Assembly: GCA_023264315.1 (NCBI GenBank)
Contig: JALQST010000129.1
Location: forward strand, 1-8,246
Direction of reading: 5' to 3'
Length of the DNA stretch: 8,246 nucleotides
Origin: Nodosilinea sp. BSH.14
GTDB lineage: Bacteria > Cyanobacteriota > Cyanobacteriia > Phormidesmidales > Phormidesmidaceae
The position numbers were made by a program, and so were the translations under genes. The notes below the pieces were generated by a model, which saw only the letters and a list, made by a program, of their open reading frames with translations, made no database searches and had not been told where the DNA came from. Positions 6,152-8,246 of this stretch are shown piece after piece; the stretch's first letter is position 1; each line of letters starts with the position of its first letter.

Positions 6152-8181
6152 AGCACGGAAAGCTGAAGAAAAGTCCAGGGGCCGGGTTGGCTGTTGAGGG
6201 CCGATTGCACTGCCGAGCCGGGAAAGGCGACGGAACCGCTGCCGTAGAGCAGGAAATTGCGCGTCAGGTTATAGCGGGCGGTGAGGGTCACTTCTTGGCC
6301 AATGTGGCTGGATTCGAGGAAAGAAAGGGCCTGGGTTCCGCCTAGGTTATTGAGGTTGGCGGCGGATAGGTGGATGTATTGCAGGGCCAGGTCAAACCGC
6401 TCGAAGGGGCGGGTTCTGAGCAGCAGTTGATGGGTGATGAGGTTGGAGTTTTGGTAGATTTTGACCAGGTTGCTGCCCTGGATCCAGGTGTCGGGGCCGC
6501 CGCCGGAAAGGAGCGGATCAAAGCGCTCGAAGGTGGCGGTATTGGGGTCATCGCCACTGAAGTAGGCGTAGCGATAGCTGAGGCTGGGCGTCCAGGGTGC
6601 ATCCCGAAAGGTGTAGCCCAGTTGCCCCCAAGCGCCGCTGGCCGCCATGTCGAAGTTGCTGTTCCACTGGTGGACGTATTCGGCCTGAAGCCACACCCCA
6701 TCTAACCCAAGGGGGTTGGTGAGCCGCAGCCGAGGATAGATGACGTTCAATCCCTGGCGGGAGAAGGTGTCGTTGAGGGTGAAGTAGGAAAAGTTCGACC
6801 GGGGCACATGGATGTAGCTGAGGCCCAGTTGTAGGGCGGGGTCGCTGTCGTAGTCTAGGTTGACGCCCAGATATTTGGTTTGGCTGTCGATCAGGGAAAG
6901 CTCGTTGGGGTCGAGGTAAAAGCCCTCTAGGCGCAGACCATTCCAGCGGAAGCGGCCAATCACGGTATTTTCAAAGGCGGTGCGCGGATTGGAGAGCACC
7001 GTGGCCCGGTCGCCGCCGTTGCCCGCCCCATTGGCAAACAACAGCCCATTGCTGATGCGGTAATCCTGTCGTCCTACAGAAAGGTTCAGCCCCAGCCGCT
7101 CGGTTTCGGTGCGATAGCCGTAGATCACGCCGCCATAGAGGTCTTCGATGGCGTGAAAAATGCGGTTGTCGGACTCAAATAAATCGGGTTGCAGGGTGGT
7201 CGAAACCAGGCTGCTGGCCCCACCATAGACGTAGAGGGGCTGGGTTCCCACCTGGGTAATGCCCGCCGCCCCCAGTTCTAAATAGCCATCGAACCAACTG
7301 TAGGTGCCGGGGCCAGCCGGATCGCGGGCTAGGGGGTTGCCCTGGGTGAGCAGACCGCTTTGGCCAAACCAGGTGTTGCCGCTGGTGAAGTTGGAGAGTC
7401 CTCCCCGCAAAATGGCCACCGCCGTCGCCCGATCACTGGTGTAGAGGTTGGGAAATTCGCGCCAGTCCCCCGTTACAAACAGCCCCGATTGCCCAGGCCG
7501 CTCCACTACCTCCGGGGCCAGCCGCACCGCCAGCACCACCACCACGTCCCCCGGAATCTGTACCTCATACAGCCCATACCGAGCCGTTTCCACCTCGCCA
7601 AGCTGCTGCACCCGCCGCAACCCAGCCTCTAGAAACAGTGGATTGGCGCTATCCCCCGCCTGCACGGTGAAGGCGGCGAGAATCTGCTGCTCTAGGCGAC
7701 CGTTGGCCTCGGCATCCTCGGTGGGATTTTCGAGATACACCCGCACCTCAGCAATGCGTTCGCCGTTAATCAGCGCTGGGTTGAGCCAAAAGCCCCCCAC
7801 CGGAACAGCGGCAGCGGGTAGTTCGGTGTCCCCAGAATCCGCTTTAGGTGGATTGGTTTCAGATGAATCCGCTTCAACCAGATCCGTTTCAGCCCGATTG
7901 GTTTCAGGCTGATCCGTTGCAGAGTCTTCTGTCTCAGGCTGATCCGTTTCAGCCCGATCCGTTTCAGAGGGTTCTGTCTCAGGCTGATTCGTTTCAATGT
8001 CCGTTGCCAGGTAGGGGCGAGGTTGCCTCGCCCCCTGAGCCTGGGGGTGTGCCAGCCGGATTTGGTCTAAGGCCAAATCCTCAGGGACGGGCAAATCAGC
8101 GCCATAGCTGGGTTGGCTCCAGCCGCAAAGCATCAGCCCCCAGATGCCTAGGGAAGCCAGAATCCTCGGATGTCGGGTCAT
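6139..8181 (-). CDS. Outer-membrane beta-barrel protein, POTRA-like plus alginate-export-like
   Basis: A 680-residue protein. Residues 1-27 are a signal peptide (basic start, hydrophobic 8-19, likely cleavage after SYG). Residues 50-57 are encoded by a palindromic repeat. Residues 63-122 are twelve acidic ETxxx-type pentapeptides. Residues about 143-222 (IAEVRVYLENP to VVVVLAVRLAP) have the strand-helix-helix-strand-strand pattern of a POTRA domain. Residues about 235-680 alternate short amphipathic strands with turns and end in LQLSVLMNF, the C-terminal Phe expected for BAM-dependent barrels. The segment SYRYAYFSGDDP and FERFDPLL (535-558) resembles the signature of alginate-export (AlgE-like) proteins. 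Such proteins export or pass polysaccharides or solutes; the substrate here is unknown. AAGGA eight bases before the ATG overlaps the stop of an upstream dehydrogenase gene, indicating an operon. Confidence 0.85.
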   Translation of the reverse strand: MTRHPRILASLGIWGLMLCGWSQPSYGADLPVPEDLALDQIRLAHPQAQGARQPRPYLATDIETNQPETEPSETDRAETDQPETEDSATDQPETNRAETDLVEADSSETNPPKADSGDTELPAAAVPVGGFWLNPALINGERIAEVRVYLENPTEDAEANGRLEQQILAAFTVQAGDSANPLFLEAGLRRVQQLGEVETARYGLYEVQIPGDVVVVLAVRLAPEVVERPGQSGLFVTGDWREFPNLYTSDRATAVAILRGGLSNFTSGNTWFGQSGLLTQGNPLARDPAGPGTYSWFDGYLELGAAGITQVGTQPLYVYGGASSLVSTTLQPDLFESDNRIFHAIEDLYGGVIYGYRTETERLGLNLSVGRQDYRISNGLLFANGAGNGGDRATVLSNPRTAFENTVIGRFRWNGLRLEGFYLDPNELSLIDSQTKYLGVNLDYDSDPALQLGLSYIHVPRSNFSYFTLNDTFSRQGLNVIYPRLRLTNPLGLDGVWLQAEYVHQWNSNFDMAASGAWGQLGYTFRDAPWTPSLSYRYAYFSGDDPNTATFERFDPLLSGGGPDTWIQGSNLVKIYQNSNLITHQLLLRTRPFERFDLALQYIHLSAANLNNLGGTQALSFLESSHIGQEVTLTARYNLTRNFLLYGSGSVAFPGSAVQSALNSQPGPWTFLQLSVLMNF
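7816..7995 (-). repeat. 15-bp tandem repeat coding for an acidic pentapeptide linker
   Basis: Twelve in-register 15-bp units encode residues 63-122: ETNQP, ETEPS, ETDRA, ETDQP, ETEDS, ATDQP, ETNRA, ETDLV, EADSS, ETNPP, KADSG, DTELP. The DNA units are also alike (GATCCGTTTCAGCCC and variants on the plus strand), most conserved at the end nearest the signal peptide and decaying towards the POTRA-like domain. About 20 acidic against three basic residues give a strongly negative, disordered periplasmic spacer. Confidence 0.85.
8014..8034. repeat. Perfect palindromic repeat inside the outer-membrane protein gene
   Basis: GGGGCGAGG (8014-8022) and CCTCGCCCC (8026-8034) are perfect 9-bp inverted arms around TTG, 21 bp in all. 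It is exactly seven codons and in register, coding for GARQPRP (residues 50-56). It is preceded by GGTA on the plus strand, as is the intergenic unit at 1915-1937. I recall GGGGCGAGG-type palindromes as dispersed repeats in cyanobacterial genomes. Confidence 0.75.
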
Positions 8182-8189
8182 GGTGAGTG

Positions 8190-8194
8190 TCCTT
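8190..8194 (-). promoter_or_regulatory. Shine-Dalgarno of the outer-membrane protein gene
   Basis: AAGGA on the minus strand, eight bases before the ATG at 8179-8181. It shares two bases with the TAA stop of the upstream dehydrogenase gene, which points to translational coupling of the two genes. Confidence 0.6.
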
Positions 8195-8246
8195 AGTAGC
8201 TGGTCCAGCCGCCATCGGTGGCGTAGACGGCCCCGGTGAGGTTGGA
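8193..8246 (-). CDS. Short-chain dehydrogenase/reductase, C-terminal end (partial)
   Basis: Only the last 17 codons and the TAA stop are in the window, giving SNLTGAVYATDGGWTSY. The pattern TGAVYxxDGGW followed by a small residue and Tyr is the typical ending of classical SDR-family NAD(P)-dependent oxidoreductases, where it lies by the cofactor site and dimer interface. The substrate cannot be told from this fragment. Its stop codon is 11 bases upstream of the outer-membrane protein start on the same strand, so the two are probably co-transcribed. Confidence 0.7.
   Translation of the reverse strand, partial: SNLTGAVYATDGGWTSY

Noticed and set aside
7816..7995. CRISPR array
   Set aside because: The units are contiguous 15-bp coding repeats with no spacers.
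7770..7997. Alternative-frame minus-strand ORF with repeated LKRI-type pentapeptides, and the plus-strand PFQPD-type ORF at 7848-8186
   Set aside because: Any frame of a 15-bp tandem repeat gives a pentapeptide repeat. The frame belonging to the 680-residue outer-membrane protein explains the region.

Overview
The window looks like cyanobacterial chromosome. It is GC-rich and carries one perfect HIP1 octamer (GCGATCGC). It has a cyanobacterial-type thylakoid thioredoxin, a NIL-domain ferredoxin, and short palindromic repeats of kinds that, from memory, are scattered through filamentous cyanobacterial genomes. I cannot name the genus from sequence alone; a Leptolyngbya/Phormidium-type organism is a guess.

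Left part, all on the minus strand. Reading 5'->3' on that strand the order is hisB (imidazoleglycerol-phosphate dehydratase), tldD (catalytic zinc subunit of the TldD/TldE protease), a 228-bp spacer with repeats and a possible terminator, pmbA/tldE (non-catalytic partner), a weak orphan ORF, and the N-terminal part of a membrane protein that leaves the window and has a stop codon close to its best start. TldD and TldE work together as a heterodimeric peptidase; hisB is only a neighbour.

Middle part. Divergent from hisB is a small two-helix membrane protein of unknown function. The 167-bp hisB/unknown spacer holds an 11-bp direct repeat and a possible -10 element. Convergent with the unknown gene is a NIL-domain, two-cluster [4Fe-4S] ferredoxin. 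The ferredoxin is divergent, by 75 bp, from a membrane-anchored TxlA/HCF164-type thioredoxin.

Right part. A 680-residue outer-membrane protein runs convergent to txlA. It has a signal peptide, an acidic linker of twelve Glu-Thr-type pentapeptides, a POTRA-like periplasmic domain and a C-terminal beta-barrel resembling alginate-export (AlgE-like) proteins. A perfect palindromic repeat of exactly seven codons sits inside its coding sequence, and its stop codon lies at the junction of a perfect 12-bp tandem duplication shared with the end of txlA. Directly upstream, and probably in the same operon, is the C-terminal end of a short-chain dehydrogenase.

Most of the window is ordinary housekeeping sequence. 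The best candidates for something undescribed are the outer-membrane protein architecture and the repeat-driven remodelling of its gene.
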